Part shown: in pieces, positions 25,567-34,314 of the stretch | How positions within the stretch are numbered: position 1 is the stretch's first letter | Layout: every line of letters begins with the position of its first letter | Assembly: GCA_033763695.1 (NCBI GenBank) | Contig: JANRKB010000043.1 | Location: 507,229-571,228, forward strand | Direction: 5' to 3' | Length of the DNA: 64,000 nt | Source of the DNA: JANRKB01 sp033763695 | GTDB taxonomy: Bacteria; Planctomycetota; Phycisphaerae; Phycisphaerales; UBA1924 | Made by a program: the position numbers and the translations under genes | Notes under the pieces: model-generated | What the model saw: the letters and a program-made list of their open reading frames with translations, nothing else | Database searches by the model: none | What the model was told of the DNA's origin: nothing

Positions 25567-26715
25567 ATGAACCGCAACAACCGCATGTCCTCTGCCTTCG
25601 TCGGCGCACTGGTGTTGACCGCCGGCATGGCGTTCGGCCAGGCCGCCACCGAGACCAAGAGCGCCAAACCCGCCGACGAGAAGTCCGTCCTCAAAGGCCC
25701 CGAGGTCAAGGACAACAGCCTCCCCGGCACCCGCGGCCAGTTCGCCCCCGGCAACAACGCCCGCGGCAAGGACGCGCTCGCGATGCGCGGCCCGAACCCG
25801 CGCCTCTTCCGCCAGGCGGTGATGTCCCTCAAGAACGAGCAGACCCCCGAAGACCTCCGCCTGACCCCCACCCAGGAGCAGGCCCTCAATCTGATCACCG
25901 ACGACACCCGCCGCACCGCTGAGGAATATCGCGGCAAGCACATGGACGAGGTCCGTGAGCTCATGAAGGACCTGTCGCCGCAGGATCGCCAGAAGGCCGA
26001 AATGCTCCTCCGCATGGCCGGCGGCCGACCCGGCCCCGGCGGTCCCGGTGGCCCCGAGGGTCGTCCCGAAGGTCGCCAGGAAGGCGGCCCGCGCCGCGGC
26101 GAAGGCTTCCGTCCCGAAGGTCCCAAGGGCGGTCCGCAGGGTGGCCCGAAGGAAGGCCCCGACGGCGAGATGATGCCGCCGCCCCTCAAGGACGGCCCCG
26201 CCGCCAAGGGTGAGGCCAAGCCCGACGCCGACGCCAAGCCGCTGACCAAGGAAGAGAAGCAGGAGAAGGAAGCCAAGGCTGAGAGGGCCAAGGCCCGTCT
26301 CAAGGAGATCATGGAGTCGGCCCCCAAGCCGCAGGACGCCGAGAGCCGCGTCTATGCCGTGCTCACCGACGGCCAGAAGGCCCTCGTCGAGAAGCGCATG
26401 ACCGAGATGCAGGCCCAGCAGCAGAAGCAGGCCGCCGAGCGTCGTGGCGGCAAGGGTGAGGCGGGCCAGCGTGCAGGCCGCGGCCAACGTGGCCAGGCCG
26501 GCGAGGACCGTCCCCAACTCACCGAAGAGCAGAAGGCCCAGCGCGAGGCCAAGCGTGCCGAGATGCGCGAGAAGCTCAAGAACATGAGCCCCGAGGAGCG
26601 CAAGGCATTCCTTGACGACATGCGTGCCAAGCGTCAGGCCCGCCAGGACAAGAACAAGCCGGGCGAGAGCAAGCCCGCGCCCGGCACCGATTCGATCAAC
26701 CCGCCCGCGCCGTGA
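25567..26715 (+). CDS. Exported Lys/Glu/Gly-rich LTxxQ protein
   Basis: A 382-residue secreted protein with a signal peptide (MNRNNRMSSAFVGALVLTAGMAFGQA, cleavage near residue 26). A helical segment holding LRLTPTQEQALNLI resembles the LTxxQ motif of Spy/CpxP-like periplasmic chaperones. Residues 155-215 are a Gly-Pro-Glu-rich, probably disordered stretch. A very charged Lys/Glu/Arg/Gln-rich helical C-terminus repeats LTEEQKAQREAKRAEM-type segments. AGGAG lies nine bases upstream. A strong terminator follows at 26814. The chaperone-like role is inferred from one motif only. Confidence 0.7.
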   Translation: MNRNNRMSSAFVGALVLTAGMAFGQAATETKSAKPADEKSVLKGPEVKDNSLPGTRGQFAPGNNARGKDALAMRGPNPRLFRQAVMSLKNEQTPEDLRLTPTQEQALNLITDDTRRTAEEYRGKHMDEVRELMKDLSPQDRQKAEMLLRMAGGRPGPGGPGGPEGRPEGRQEGGPRRGEGFRPEGPKGGPQGGPKEGPDGEMMPPPLKDGPAAKGEAKPDADAKPLTKEEKQEKEAKAERAKARLKEIMESAPKPQDAESRVYAVLTDGQKALVEKRMTEMQAQQQKQAAERRGGKGEAGQRAGRGQRGQAGEDRPQLTEEQKAQREAKRAEMREKLKNMSPEERKAFLDDMRAKRQARQDKNKPGESKPAPGTDSINPPAP

Positions 26716-26768
26716 GCGATGGTCGGTTGGCAGTGTGACAACGTGAGAACGGTGTCCAGGCTGAGAAG

Positions 26769-26785
26769 TCGGGCCGCAGGCCCGA
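26769..26785. terminator. Short GC hairpin
   Basis: TCGGGC-loop-GCCCGA, 54 bases past the stop codon and just upstream of the main terminator. It may protect the transcript end; there is no T tract. Confidence 0.3.
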
Positions 26786-26813
26786 TTGAGGGAGCCTGAC
26801 CCGAGGGAAAGAC

Positions 26814-26868
26814 GAATGCGGGCTGTTTGCGTTCAGGAGAGGACGCCGCAGCCCGCATTCGCGTTTTT
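26814..26868 (+). terminator. Rho-independent terminator
   Basis: Twelve-base arms GAATGCGGGCTG (26814-26825) and CAGCCCGCATTC (26849-26860) are followed by GCG and a run of five T. It is the strongest intrinsic terminator in the window. Confidence 0.8.
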
Positions 26869-27123
26869 ATCGCATTTCAGGGCGTTTTCCTGAGTCGGCA
26901 CCGCGCGCGTGCCATCATGCGCAAGGATGGTGCGTGCCGCTGCGCCAAGCCCGCCTCGCAGCGTGTGACGTGACGCAAAGACGCGCAGCGAATGCCGATT
27001 GTGGGGGGGTGCCGCGGCACCGCGACACGTGCCATGCCGGCGAGCATCAGAAAACCGAGCACGCCGTGAAGATTTCGCTCATGAAGATTGAAGCTTTGAG
27101 AAACCAAACGCCCGATAGGTTTG

Positions 27124-27129
27124 TATAAT
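27124..27129 (+). promoter_or_regulatory. Consensus -10 (TATAAT) before the ResB-like gene
   Basis: A perfect TATAAT in a locally AT-richer stretch, about 200 bases upstream of the GTG start at 27331. The predicted leader contains the hairpin at 27156-27177. No good -35 at 17 bases; a TTGAGA lies 22 bases upstream. Confidence 0.5.
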
Positions 27130-27155
27130 CCTTTGATCTCTCTCTCCTCCAGCGG

Positions 27156-27177
27156 GGCACTGTCTAGCGATAGTGCC
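27156..27177 (+). promoter_or_regulatory. Leader hairpin before the ResB-like gene
   Basis: Arms GGCACT and AGTGCC with a ten-base loop, about 27 bases after the TATAAT. It could be an attenuator, an operator or a short non-coding RNA. A weak TCGTTTTG follows it. Confidence 0.35.
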
Positions 27178-27330
27178 TCGCTTGTCGTTTTGCCCCGTCG
27201 CCTTCACGACGCCCCGCGCCGGTGGTTTGCGGAGCGGCTCGTCCGGCATCAGTGCCGCACATCGTGATCCGTATGATCCGGCCGCTCGTCCGTGCCGCGA
27301 TCCCGCGCCGGGCGGCGACAGGAGTCTGGC

Positions 27331-29886
27331 GTGAGCGCGAAATGGCGGCGAAGTCTGGCGTGGGATGACGCGTTCTTTCCTCCCGCGCTCTGGCCGGTCA
27401 AAATCACACTGCGGCTGTTCAGTTCGATCCGCCTCGCGGTCGTGCTGCTCACGCTCGTCGCGCTCTACGGCATTCTCGCCAGCGTGCCCATCGGCATGCT
27501 TGCGATCATCCCCACGCTCGTCGTCTACGCCCTCACGCTGCTCGTCCCCACGGCGATCATCGCCGGGCTGCCCACGTGGTTCGCATATCGCGCACTCGCC
27601 AACAAGGCGCGGGCGCTGCGATTCCCCATCGTGCTCGGGCTTGGCGTCGCGCTCGCGCTGCTGACGGCGTGGCAGTGGTACGCCCAGGTCTGGCCGCGGC
27701 TCGTCTATGACCCCGTCAAGCACAACGGCCTGCGCTTCTTCGCCGAGTTCTGCGAGCAGTACGCGGCCACCACGCTGCGCCGCCTGCCGGGCATGGAGAT
27801 GAGCGAACTCGAGTTCTACTCGTGGTGGCCGCTGCGCGTCATCCTGCTGCTCTTTGTCGCCAACATGGTGATCGCAACCGTGCGGCGGATCGAGTTCACG
27901 TTCAAGAACCTCGGTGTGCTCACCGTGCACACCGGCATCGTCGTGATCACACTGGGCAGCGTCTACTACGCGGGGCTCAAGCGCGAAGGCGACACGATCC
28001 TGATGGCAGGTGCGCCCGACGCCGAGGGCGTGCCCGGCCCCGGCGTGCCGCAGGAAGTCTTCTACGACAACACGCGCGTCGCGCTGTATCTGGGCGAGCA
28101 GTTCGGCTGGGAACAGCGCATGCTCGACGGCGTGCCGCGCTACAACGACTATGGGCTTGATGTGCAGGCAGGCACGACGCTGTCGGAGGCGATGCGCACC
28201 AAGAAGCCGTGGGATGTGCAGCCCAAGCGCTCGCTCGCGGTGAATGTGCCGCCGAGCCCGTCTCTGCGGACCGACCCCGATCTGGGCGTGCGCTTGGTCG
28301 GCTACGCGTCGTATGCCGAGCCGGTCGAAGATTGGGTGCGTGCCGATCCGGTGCCCGGGCGGCCGGTGCGTCCGGGCAGCAAGCTCAACCCGCTGCGCGT
28401 GATCCAACTCATCAGCAGCGTGCCCGATTCTGAAGGACGCGTCAGCACCGAGCCCGCGTTCAGCTTTTCGATCCTGCCCAGCGATGCTGCGCATTCGTAC
28501 GCCGAGAACGAAGCGATGGCGATCGAGTATGCGATCGGCATGGACCAGGCCCGCTGGCGCGACTTGAGCGAGCCGCTGCCGCCAACGGCGCTGCACAGCC
28601 TCGTCGTCGATGTCGCGGGCGTGCCGCCAGCCCAGCCGACGCGCATCGTGCGCCCTGTCGCAGACGGCGACGAGTTTGTCGTCGCGGGCTGGACGATCCA
28701 GGTCAAGCGCATCACGCCCGAGCCCGAGTTCCCCATCATCACCGAGGGATACAAGGGCGCGAGCAGCAGCGTCGCGGTGGTGCGGGTGACGCCGCCGAAG
28801 GACAGCGGCAAGAAGCCGTTCGAACGCTGGGTCTATCACCGCTTCCCCGCGATCATCCAAGACCTCTCCGACGAACTCAACGCGAGCGGCATGCCCAAGC
28901 GCGGCCCCGCCGACCCCGCCATCCGCATCGGCTTGATCGAGCAAGACAAACTCCGCGTCTACTTCGACGAGCGCGAGGACGGCACGGTCCGCGCAATCGC
29001 CCGCATGCCCGATCCCAACAACGTGCTGGGCGCCAAGCGCCTGCAAGTCGTCGGCACGCTCCCCGATGGCCGCTTTGACGAAGTGGTTCCCAAGATCGCG
29101 CTGCGCATCGCCGATCGCTGGGTGAACGCCGAGAAGTTTGAGCGGCCGCGCCCCGTGGCCGAGGCCGAGCGTCAGCGCAGCGGCATCGGCACGCACGAGA
29201 ATGCGATGCTCGCCGTCGAACTCACATGGAAGAGTGACCCGAGCTGGAAACGCGTCGTCTGGTTGCCCTTCACGAAGTATTTCGGGCTGCGCATGGGCAC
29301 TGAGCGACAAGTCGAACTGCCCAGCGGCAGCGTGCTGAACCTCGCGTTCGGGCGCGTGCAGTATCCGCTGCCGGGCTTCCAGATTCAGATGCTCGACTTC
29401 GAGATGATCGCGTACGACCATCGCGGCGCGCCGCGCGACTACCAGAGCAAGGTGCGCGTCATCCCCAAGGACGATTCCTTCACGATGTTCGAGCACGTGA
29501 CCAAGCTCAACGAGCCGCTTCGTGCTCCCTTCCACTGGGACGACAACGCCTCGTGGATCGCCAATGCCGCACGCCGACTCGCCGCCGGCGTCAACCCGAA
29601 CCAGTACAAGTTCAGCCAGGCGGGCTGGGACGCCAGCGGCTGGGAACGCACGCAACAGATGGTCGACCAGGGCCTTGCCAAGCGCCCGCGCGCGTCGTTC
29701 ACCATCCTCGGCGTCGGCAACAGCCCGGGCATCCACATCATCGCACTCGGCGGCGTGCTCATGGGCCTGGGCATCCCGTGGGCCTTCTACGTCAAGCCGT
29801 GGCTCGTGCAGCGCGAGAAGCGCCGGATCCAGGATGCAGTGAAGGCCGGGACCTATCGCGCACCCGCGAAGGCGAGCGGAGCTTGA
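27331..29886 (+). CDS. ResB-like cytochrome c biogenesis protein, long form
   Basis: An 851-residue membrane protein. The N-terminal third has the ResB pattern: SSIRLAVVLLTLVALYGIL (TM1), further TM segments to about residue 125, then the WW-containing WPLRVILLLFVANMVIATVR and LTVHTGIVVITLGSVYYAG. A periplasmic domain of over 550 residues (ResB core is usually far smaller) precedes a final TM helix, IIALGGVLMGLGIPWAFYV. ResB works with ResA/CcsA to hold apo-cytochrome and haem in System II maturation. No ccsA is adjacent. I chose GTG at 27331 because AGGAG lies six bases upstream; an in-frame ATG at 27292 is the alternative. Family confident, exact role less so. Confidence 0.8.
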   Translation: MSAKWRRSLAWDDAFFPPALWPVKITLRLFSSIRLAVVLLTLVALYGILASVPIGMLAIIPTLVVYALTLLVPTAIIAGLPTWFAYRALANKARALRFPIVLGLGVALALLTAWQWYAQVWPRLVYDPVKHNGLRFFAEFCEQYAATTLRRLPGMEMSELEFYSWWPLRVILLLFVANMVIATVRRIEFTFKNLGVLTVHTGIVVITLGSVYYAGLKREGDTILMAGAPDAEGVPGPGVPQEVFYDNTRVALYLGEQFGWEQRMLDGVPRYNDYGLDVQAGTTLSEAMRTKKPWDVQPKRSLAVNVPPSPSLRTDPDLGVRLVGYASYAEPVEDWVRADPVPGRPVRPGSKLNPLRVIQLISSVPDSEGRVSTEPAFSFSILPSDAAHSYAENEAMAIEYAIGMDQARWRDLSEPLPPTALHSLVVDVAGVPPAQPTRIVRPVADGDEFVVAGWTIQVKRITPEPEFPIITEGYKGASSSVAVVRVTPPKDSGKKPFERWVYHRFPAIIQDLSDELNASGMPKRGPADPAIRIGLIEQDKLRVYFDEREDGTVRAIARMPDPNNVLGAKRLQVVGTLPDGRFDEVVPKIALRIADRWVNAEKFERPRPVAEAERQRSGIGTHENAMLAVELTWKSDPSWKRVVWLPFTKYFGLRMGTERQVELPSGSVLNLAFGRVQYPLPGFQIQMLDFEMIAYDHRGAPRDYQSKVRVIPKDDSFTMFEHVTKLNEPLRAPFHWDDNASWIANAARRLAAGVNPNQYKFSQAGWDASGWERTQQMVDQGLAKRPRASFTILGVGNSPGIHIIALGGVLMGLGIPWAFYVKPWLVQREKRRIQDAVKAGTYRAPAKASGA

Positions 29887-29947
29887 CGCCGACCCCTGCG
29901 TGGTTCTGCGCCGCGCGGACCGACGCGTCGTCGACGGCGATACACCC

Positions 29948-29983
29948 GTGCCACTGATGTCCGAGTCTTCGAGGACATCAGTG
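29948..29983 (+). repeat. GTGCCA hairpin, loop GAGTCTTCGA
   Basis: GTGCCA at 29948-29953 overlaps perfect 11-base arms CACTGATGTCC and GGACATCAGTG (29952-29983). The loop GAGTCTTCGA is identical to the copy at 35034 and is the reverse complement of the loops at 52405 and 52449, although the arms differ. Confidence 0.85.
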
Positions 29984-30016
29984 CGCTCGCGCAAGGATTG
30001 GCCGCGGCGTCATCGA

Positions 30017-30054
30017 CACCGAGATGCTCGCAAAGCCTCCCATCTCGGTGGCAC
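30017..30054 (-). repeat. GTGCCA hairpin, GCAGAGCC-like loop
   Basis: Arms CACCGAGATG and CATCTCGGTG, with TGGCAC at the right edge. The inner segment contains GCAAAGCC, one base from the GCAGAGCC loop of copies at 52513, 59380 and 59635. Confidence 0.75.
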
Positions 30055-30204
30055 GGGGATTGGATTTACCCGCATCGTCGCGCAAGCGACACCCCCGGAA
30101 CGCGCCGACCCTTGCACACGATTGCCGAGGCTGGATCGTGCGACCCACATCTCGCGATTGACGCTCCCACGCGATTCCGATCGTTGAAGCCAAAGTCCGC
30201 TTGA

Positions 30205-30210
30205 TAGAAT
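30205..30210 (+). promoter_or_regulatory. Leaderless -10 of purE-purK
   Basis: TAGAAT, six bases, ATG. A TTGAAG lies 15 bases upstream of the box, the best -35 candidate among the leaderless promoters. Confidence 0.6.
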
Positions 30211-30216
30211 CCGCCC

Positions 30217-30720
30217 ATGAGCACGCCGCTGGTCGGGATCATCATGGGCTCGCGCTCCGACTGGGAGACGATGCAGCACGCGGCAGACATGCTCACGCGC
30301 CTTGGCGTGCCACACGAAGTGCGCGTCGTCTCGGCTCATCGCACCCCCGATCTGCTCATGGACTATGCCGCAGGCGCACGAGGCCGCGGGCTTGAGGTGA
30401 TCATCGCCGGCGCAGGCGGTGCCGCACATCTCCCCGGCATGTGCGCCAGTAAGACCGATCTGCCGGTCCTCGGCGTGCCCGTCGAGAGTCACGCGCTCAA
30501 GGGCATCGACTCGCTCTTGTCCATCGTGCAGATGCCCGCAGGTGTGCCCGTCGGCACCCTCGCGATCGGTAAGGCGGGCGCAGCAAACGCCGCCATTCTC
30601 GCCGCCTCGATCGTCGGGCTATCGCGCCCCGCGATCGCCGCGCAGGTCGCCGCGTTCCGCGCCGAGCAGACGCGCAACGTCCTCGCCAGTGCTGACCCGC
30701 GCCAAGGCCCTCAGGCATGA
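30217..30720 (+). CDS. purE: N5-carboxyaminoimidazole ribonucleotide mutase
   Basis: Purine synthesis enzyme moving the carboxyl group of N5-CAIR to C4 to give CAIR. The protein is 167 residues, typical of class I PurE. Motifs: MGSRSDWETM at residues 8-17 (phosphate and ribose binding), VVSAHRTPDLL with the catalytic histidine, and AGAGGAAHLPGM, which distinguishes the bacterial mutase. It overlaps purK by four bases, and purK supplies its substrate. Confidence 0.96.
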   Translation: MSTPLVGIIMGSRSDWETMQHAADMLTRLGVPHEVRVVSAHRTPDLLMDYAAGARGRGLEVIIAGAGGAAHLPGMCASKTDLPVLGVPVESHALKGIDSLLSIVQMPAGVPVGTLAIGKAGAANAAILAASIVGLSRPAIAAQVAAFRAEQTRNVLASADPRQGPQA

Positions 30721-31847
30721 GCGAGGCCGGCTTTCCCAATCTGCGCATCGGCGTCCTCGGCGGCGGCCAACTCGGACGCATGCTCGGGCTCGCGGGCGTG
30801 CCGCTGGGCATGTCCTTCCGCTTTCTTGATCCCGCCTCCGACGCCCCCGCGGCAGACGTCGGCGAGATGATCCTCGCCCCCTTCGACGACGAACGCGCGG
30901 TTGACGCGCTCGCCGCGGGCCTCGACGCCGCGACCTTTGAGTTTGAGAACGTGCCCGCGTCCATCGCCGCACGCCTCGCGTCGCTCGTGCCCACCTGCCC
31001 GCCGCCGCTCGCGCTCACCATCGGACAAGATCGCCTGAACGAGAAAGAGATGTTCACGCGGCTTGGTATCACGACGAACGCGTACGCCGCGGTGGATTCG
31101 CGCGAAGACCTGGCGCGGGCGATCGACGCCGTGGGCCTGCCGCTCGTGCTCAAGACGCGACGGCTGGGGTACGACGGCAAGGGGCAGGCCGTGTGCCGCT
31201 CGCGTGACGAGGCCGAGCGCGCATTCGACGCCTTGCGTCCGATCGGCGTGCTGCTGGCGGAGGCCTTCGTCGCGTTTGAGCGCGAGGTGTCGATTCTCGC
31301 CGTGCGCGGCCACGCCGGGCCGCACGGGCCACAGACGCGCTTCTATCCCCTCGCCCAGAACACCCATCGCTCCGGCATTCTGCACGTCTCGATCGCGCCC
31401 GCGCCCGACAGCGCAGACCTGCAGAGCCAGGCCGAGCGTGCCGCGGCTCGCGTGCTCGATGAACTGAACTACACCGGCGTGCTCGTGATCGAGTTCTTTG
31501 TTCGCGCCGGCGTGCTGGTCGCCAACGAGATCGCCCCGCGCGTGCACAACTCCGGTCACTGGACGATCGAGGGAAGTGTGTGCTCGCAGTTTGAGAATCA
31601 CCTGCGCGCGATCGCCGGGCTGCCGCTCGGCTCGACCGCGATGCGCGAAGAGTGTGCGGCCATGGTCAATCTCGTCGGCGCGCTGCCGCCACGCAAAGAC
31701 CTGCTCGCGATCGACGGCGCGCACATCCACCTCTACGCCAAATCAGCACGTCCCGCACGCAAAGTCGGCCACGTCACCGTCACCGGCACGCGGGCGCACG
31801 TGCTCGAGTGCGTCGAACAGCTCAAGACGCTCTGCGCGTGGGCCTGA
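30717..31847 (+). CDS. purK: N5-carboxyaminoimidazole ribonucleotide synthase
   Basis: ATP-grasp enzyme that carboxylates AIR with bicarbonate to N5-CAIR. The protein is 376 residues. It has the N-terminal glycine loop GVLGGGQLGRML, the ATP-grasp core LVLKTRRLGYDGKGQAV, and the metal-binding VIEFFVRAGVLVANEIAPRVHNSGHWTIEG segment near residues 260-290. It is translationally coupled to purE by an ATGA overlap. Between its end and the next convergent gene lie only 42 bases. Confidence 0.96.
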   Translation: MSEAGFPNLRIGVLGGGQLGRMLGLAGVPLGMSFRFLDPASDAPAADVGEMILAPFDDERAVDALAAGLDAATFEFENVPASIAARLASLVPTCPPPLALTIGQDRLNEKEMFTRLGITTNAYAAVDSREDLARAIDAVGLPLVLKTRRLGYDGKGQAVCRSRDEAERAFDALRPIGVLLAEAFVAFEREVSILAVRGHAGPHGPQTRFYPLAQNTHRSGILHVSIAPAPDSADLQSQAERAAARVLDELNYTGVLVIEFFVRAGVLVANEIAPRVHNSGHWTIEGSVCSQFENHLRAIAGLPLGSTAMREECAAMVNLVGALPPRKDLLAIDGAHIHLYAKSARPARKVGHVTVTGTRAHVLECVEQLKTLCAWA

Positions 31848-31889
31848 TCATGCATCGCCCACATGATGGATGCGCTGCGCCTCGCGAGT

Positions 31890-33161
31890 TCAACGCGGCG
31901 TGCGAATATCCAGCATCTGCAGCCGGTGCGTGCCGCTGCCCGGGTCGAGCACCCGATACCCCGTCACTTCGCACGGCGAACTCACAAACGCGTGGTCCAA
32001 CTTCCACCATGGACGCCCGAGCAACGCGGCCAGTGCTTGCTTGAACCACGATGCCCGCGCCGGGTCGCGTGCCAGCACGCCCAGCACTTCATCGCGCCCC
32101 GACGGGAACGTCGCCGCATAGCCGCTGCCCGCGATGTCATACGCATCACGCGCCCCGCCCGCGAGATTGGCAAGCGACGATGAGCCGCGCGGGATGTTGA
32201 AATCGCCCACGATCACATCCGGCGCAGGAAACGGCACACGATTGCCCGTCGCGAACCACTGCCCCTCGCGATATTCCATCGGTGCCGCGCCCAGCGTCGC
32301 GATCGCGTCGGCGGCATTGCGCGTCACCCGCGGGCGATGCAGGCTGATGTCCGACGGCAGATCGATGATCCACACCACCAGCGGCCGCCCGAGCGACCGC
32401 AGCGCATCGCACTCCGAGACGTCGAGCTCCAGGAATGCCGCCCGCCCCGGATCGGTGCGGAAGAAGCGGTCCTGACCGAGTTTCTTGGCCTCTTCGCTCT
32501 GCGGCAGACGCAGGTCCGTCGCGCCCCAGCGCACCAGCGGCCAACGCGTCGCCACCATGAATCGCGGATCAAAGAAGACGCTCGGCGTCGGGCCCTTCGC
32601 CCCCTTGAACGCGTCGCGAAACTCAAGAAACGACTTGTAGCCCCAAAGGTTCGCGATGATCACCAGATCAGGCTCGGCGGCCAGCACATTCTGCACCCAC
32701 GCCCCGCGCTCAGCCCCGCTCACGTTCCAGTACGAGAGCCGCCACGAGTTCACGCCGTCGCCGCCCAGCCGCGGCTGCGGCCCGCGCGCGAACATCCGCC
32801 ACTCAATGAACACAAAGTGCGCGAGCATCACCACCAGCCCGATCGCCGCAACGCGATACAGGCCAATCGCGCGCCCGCGCCGAGTGCCCGACACACCCGC
32901 GGCAGGAGTGGGGCGTCGCAGCAAGCGCCGCGCACACGAGCGCAGCGCCCACGCGAGCGCGAGCGCCGCCGCACCGCCGACAAGCCGCATCAGCGTGGGG
33001 ACCCAGTACAGATACTGCGTGATCAGCGTCTCGTCGGTCCAGATCCGCCCGATCAACCAGCCGAGCACGCTCAGGATCGTCGTCAGCCACAGCAACGCGG
33101 CCAGCGCGTGCAGCCCCCACGCGAACGTGATGGTCAGCAGGCTGGGTGATGAACGCGACAC
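31890..33161 (-). CDS. Membrane-anchored EEP-fold hydrolase-like protein
   Basis: A 423-residue protein with three or four N-terminal TM helices (first 125 residues) and a C-terminal domain resembling the endonuclease/exonuclease/phosphatase fold: YWNVSG near the first strand, DLVIIANLWG, VGDFNIPRGSSS (the GDFN metal motif), and LDHAFVSS with GTHRLQ in place of the usual D-H and S-D-H ends. The catalytic pieces are present but divergent, since the normal glutamate of the second motif is replaced by N in IIANLWG. It may be catalytically altered. It begins with GTG, six bases after TAGGCT. Function unknown. Confidence 0.7.
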   Translation of the reverse strand: MSRSSPSLLTITFAWGLHALAALLWLTTILSVLGWLIGRIWTDETLITQYLYWVPTLMRLVGGAAALALAWALRSCARRLLRRPTPAAGVSGTRRGRAIGLYRVAAIGLVVMLAHFVFIEWRMFARGPQPRLGGDGVNSWRLSYWNVSGAERGAWVQNVLAAEPDLVIIANLWGYKSFLEFRDAFKGAKGPTPSVFFDPRFMVATRWPLVRWGATDLRLPQSEEAKKLGQDRFFRTDPGRAAFLELDVSECDALRSLGRPLVVWIIDLPSDISLHRPRVTRNAADAIATLGAAPMEYREGQWFATGNRVPFPAPDVIVGDFNIPRGSSSLANLAGGARDAYDIAGSGYAATFPSGRDEVLGVLARDPARASWFKQALAALLGRPWWKLDHAFVSSPCEVTGYRVLDPGSGTHRLQMLDIRTPR

Positions 33162-33167
33162 CGCCGC

Positions 33168-33173
33168 AGCCTA
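33168..33173 (-). promoter_or_regulatory. Leaderless -10 of the EEP-fold gene
   Basis: Minus strand TAGGCT, spacer GCGGCG, GTG start. It shows the pattern also serves GTG-initiated genes. Confidence 0.45.
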
Positions 33174-33218
33174 TCGGCATGCGCCCGCGCCGGGTTGCGG
33201 TTTTCCACGCTCTCGCGC

Positions 33219-34100
33219 TCAGTCGCCTTGGTCGAGCGGGCTGGGGGCGTCGGCCATGAACGCGCGCGAGCCTTCCGCCGGCTCGGGCAGGCGACGCGAC
33301 CACTTCTGCAGGCGATCGTGACGCGTCAGGTCATAATGCAGCGGCGTCACCGTGATGCAGCGACGCATCAGCCAATCCACATCCGTGCCTTCGTCGGTGT
33401 TGTGGAAGTCCAACCCATGCCCCGCGGCCCAGTAATACGTCTCATTGATCGGGCTCACGCGCTTCTCATACAGGTCCACCAACCCGTGCACGTTCTGCGG
33501 ACACACCCGGATCGGCGGCATCGGTCCGCTGCCTTCGGTGATCGGGATGTTGATGCTCAGACATTCATGCCGATCGGGCAAGCCATCCTTCAGGATCAAG
33601 TCGATCACGTGCCGAGCGCGGGCCGTAGCAATGTCAAACCGCGGCTTGCCCTTGCCCAGGTGCAGGCTCACGGCAATCGACGGCACACCCAGGAACGCCG
33701 CCTCGATCGCCGCCGCCACCGTTCCCGAATAGATGACGTTGACGCCGACGTTGGCCCCCGCGTTCATGCCGCTGATGACCAGGTCCGGTCGCGTGCCGCG
33801 CCCAAATCGATCGGGCCACAGCGTGCTCACCGCCAGTTTGACGCAGTCCGCCGGACGTCCGTCAACCGCCGTGCCCCCAAACCGCGGCGTCACCTGCGCC
33901 TCGCTCACCATCAACGGCTTGTGGAACGTGACGCCGTGCCCCGTCGCGGACTGGACATGAAGCGGCGCAACCGTGTGCACAACGCTGTCGCGCCCACCGA
34001 TGGGGCCGTGGGCCTTCGCGTCAGGGTCCAGCAGCGCCTCGTGCATGGCGATGATGCCGGGTGCCCGAATGCCGTCGTCGTTGGTGAGCAAAATCCGCAT
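33219..34100 (-). CDS. surE: 5'/3'-nucleotidase SurE
   Basis: Metal-dependent survival-protein phosphatase acting on nucleoside monophosphates. The start MRILLTNDDGIRAPG contains the NDDG metal motif at residues 7-10; further family segments are VAPLHVQSATGHGVTF, DGRPADCVKLAV and LVISGMNAGANVG followed by YSGTVAAAIEA. At 293 residues it is longer than the usual 250, with a C-terminal tail after the core. The ATG at 34100 is fixed by NDDG and by TATCGT six bases upstream. A perfect palindrome lies 50 bases further up. Confidence 0.93.
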   Translation of the reverse strand: MRILLTNDDGIRAPGIIAMHEALLDPDAKAHGPIGGRDSVVHTVAPLHVQSATGHGVTFHKPLMVSEAQVTPRFGGTAVDGRPADCVKLAVSTLWPDRFGRGTRPDLVISGMNAGANVGVNVIYSGTVAAAIEAAFLGVPSIAVSLHLGKGKPRFDIATARARHVIDLILKDGLPDRHECLSINIPITEGSGPMPPIRVCPQNVHGLVDLYEKRVSPINETYYWAAGHGLDFHNTDEGTDVDWLMRRCITVTPLHYDLTRHDRLQKWSRRLPEPAEGSRAFMADAPSPLDQGD

Positions 34101-34106
34101 GGGCAG

Positions 34107-34112
34107 ACGATA
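34107..34112 (-). promoter_or_regulatory. Leaderless -10 of surE
   Basis: Minus strand TATCGT, spacer CTGCCC, ATG. Confidence 0.5.
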
Positions 34113-34149
34113 GCGACTCGCGTTCGGCACGCCCGCCGCGATGGTCATC

Positions 34150-34173
34150 AGACCCGGTGAATACACCGGGTCT
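34150..34173. promoter_or_regulatory. Perfect palindrome upstream of surE
   Basis: Ten-base arms AGACCCGGTG and CACCGGGTCT around AATA. It lies 50-73 bases upstream of the surE start, between divergent genes. It could be an operator for a dimeric regulator or a transcribed hairpin; no T tract follows on either strand. Confidence 0.5.
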
Positions 34174-34314
34174 TGTCGCCCTCCACCCTTCCACGGCACG
34201 AACCGTGCGCCAAAACTGGGGAAGACCCCGCAAAAACCCACGCAATCGTTTGCCAAACCGCAGTTTGCGCGCATGTTTGGGATGGATGTGGTGAGTTCTC
34301 TTCGGGAGGAAGCT

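Larger units (their letters stand above)
29887..30216. other. Hairpin-bearing gap before purE
   Basis: Holds two GTGCCA-family hairpins in opposite orientation (29948 and 30017) and the purE -10 box. Between 30100 and 30190 there are degenerate fragments containing ATCGTG and CGATTG words that may be eroded hairpins. No gene is seen. Confidence 0.5.

Noticed and set aside
27079..29994. 971-residue open frame antisense to the ResB-like gene
   Set aside because: Typical mirror-frame composition with no domain; the plus strand has a ribosome site and TM pattern.
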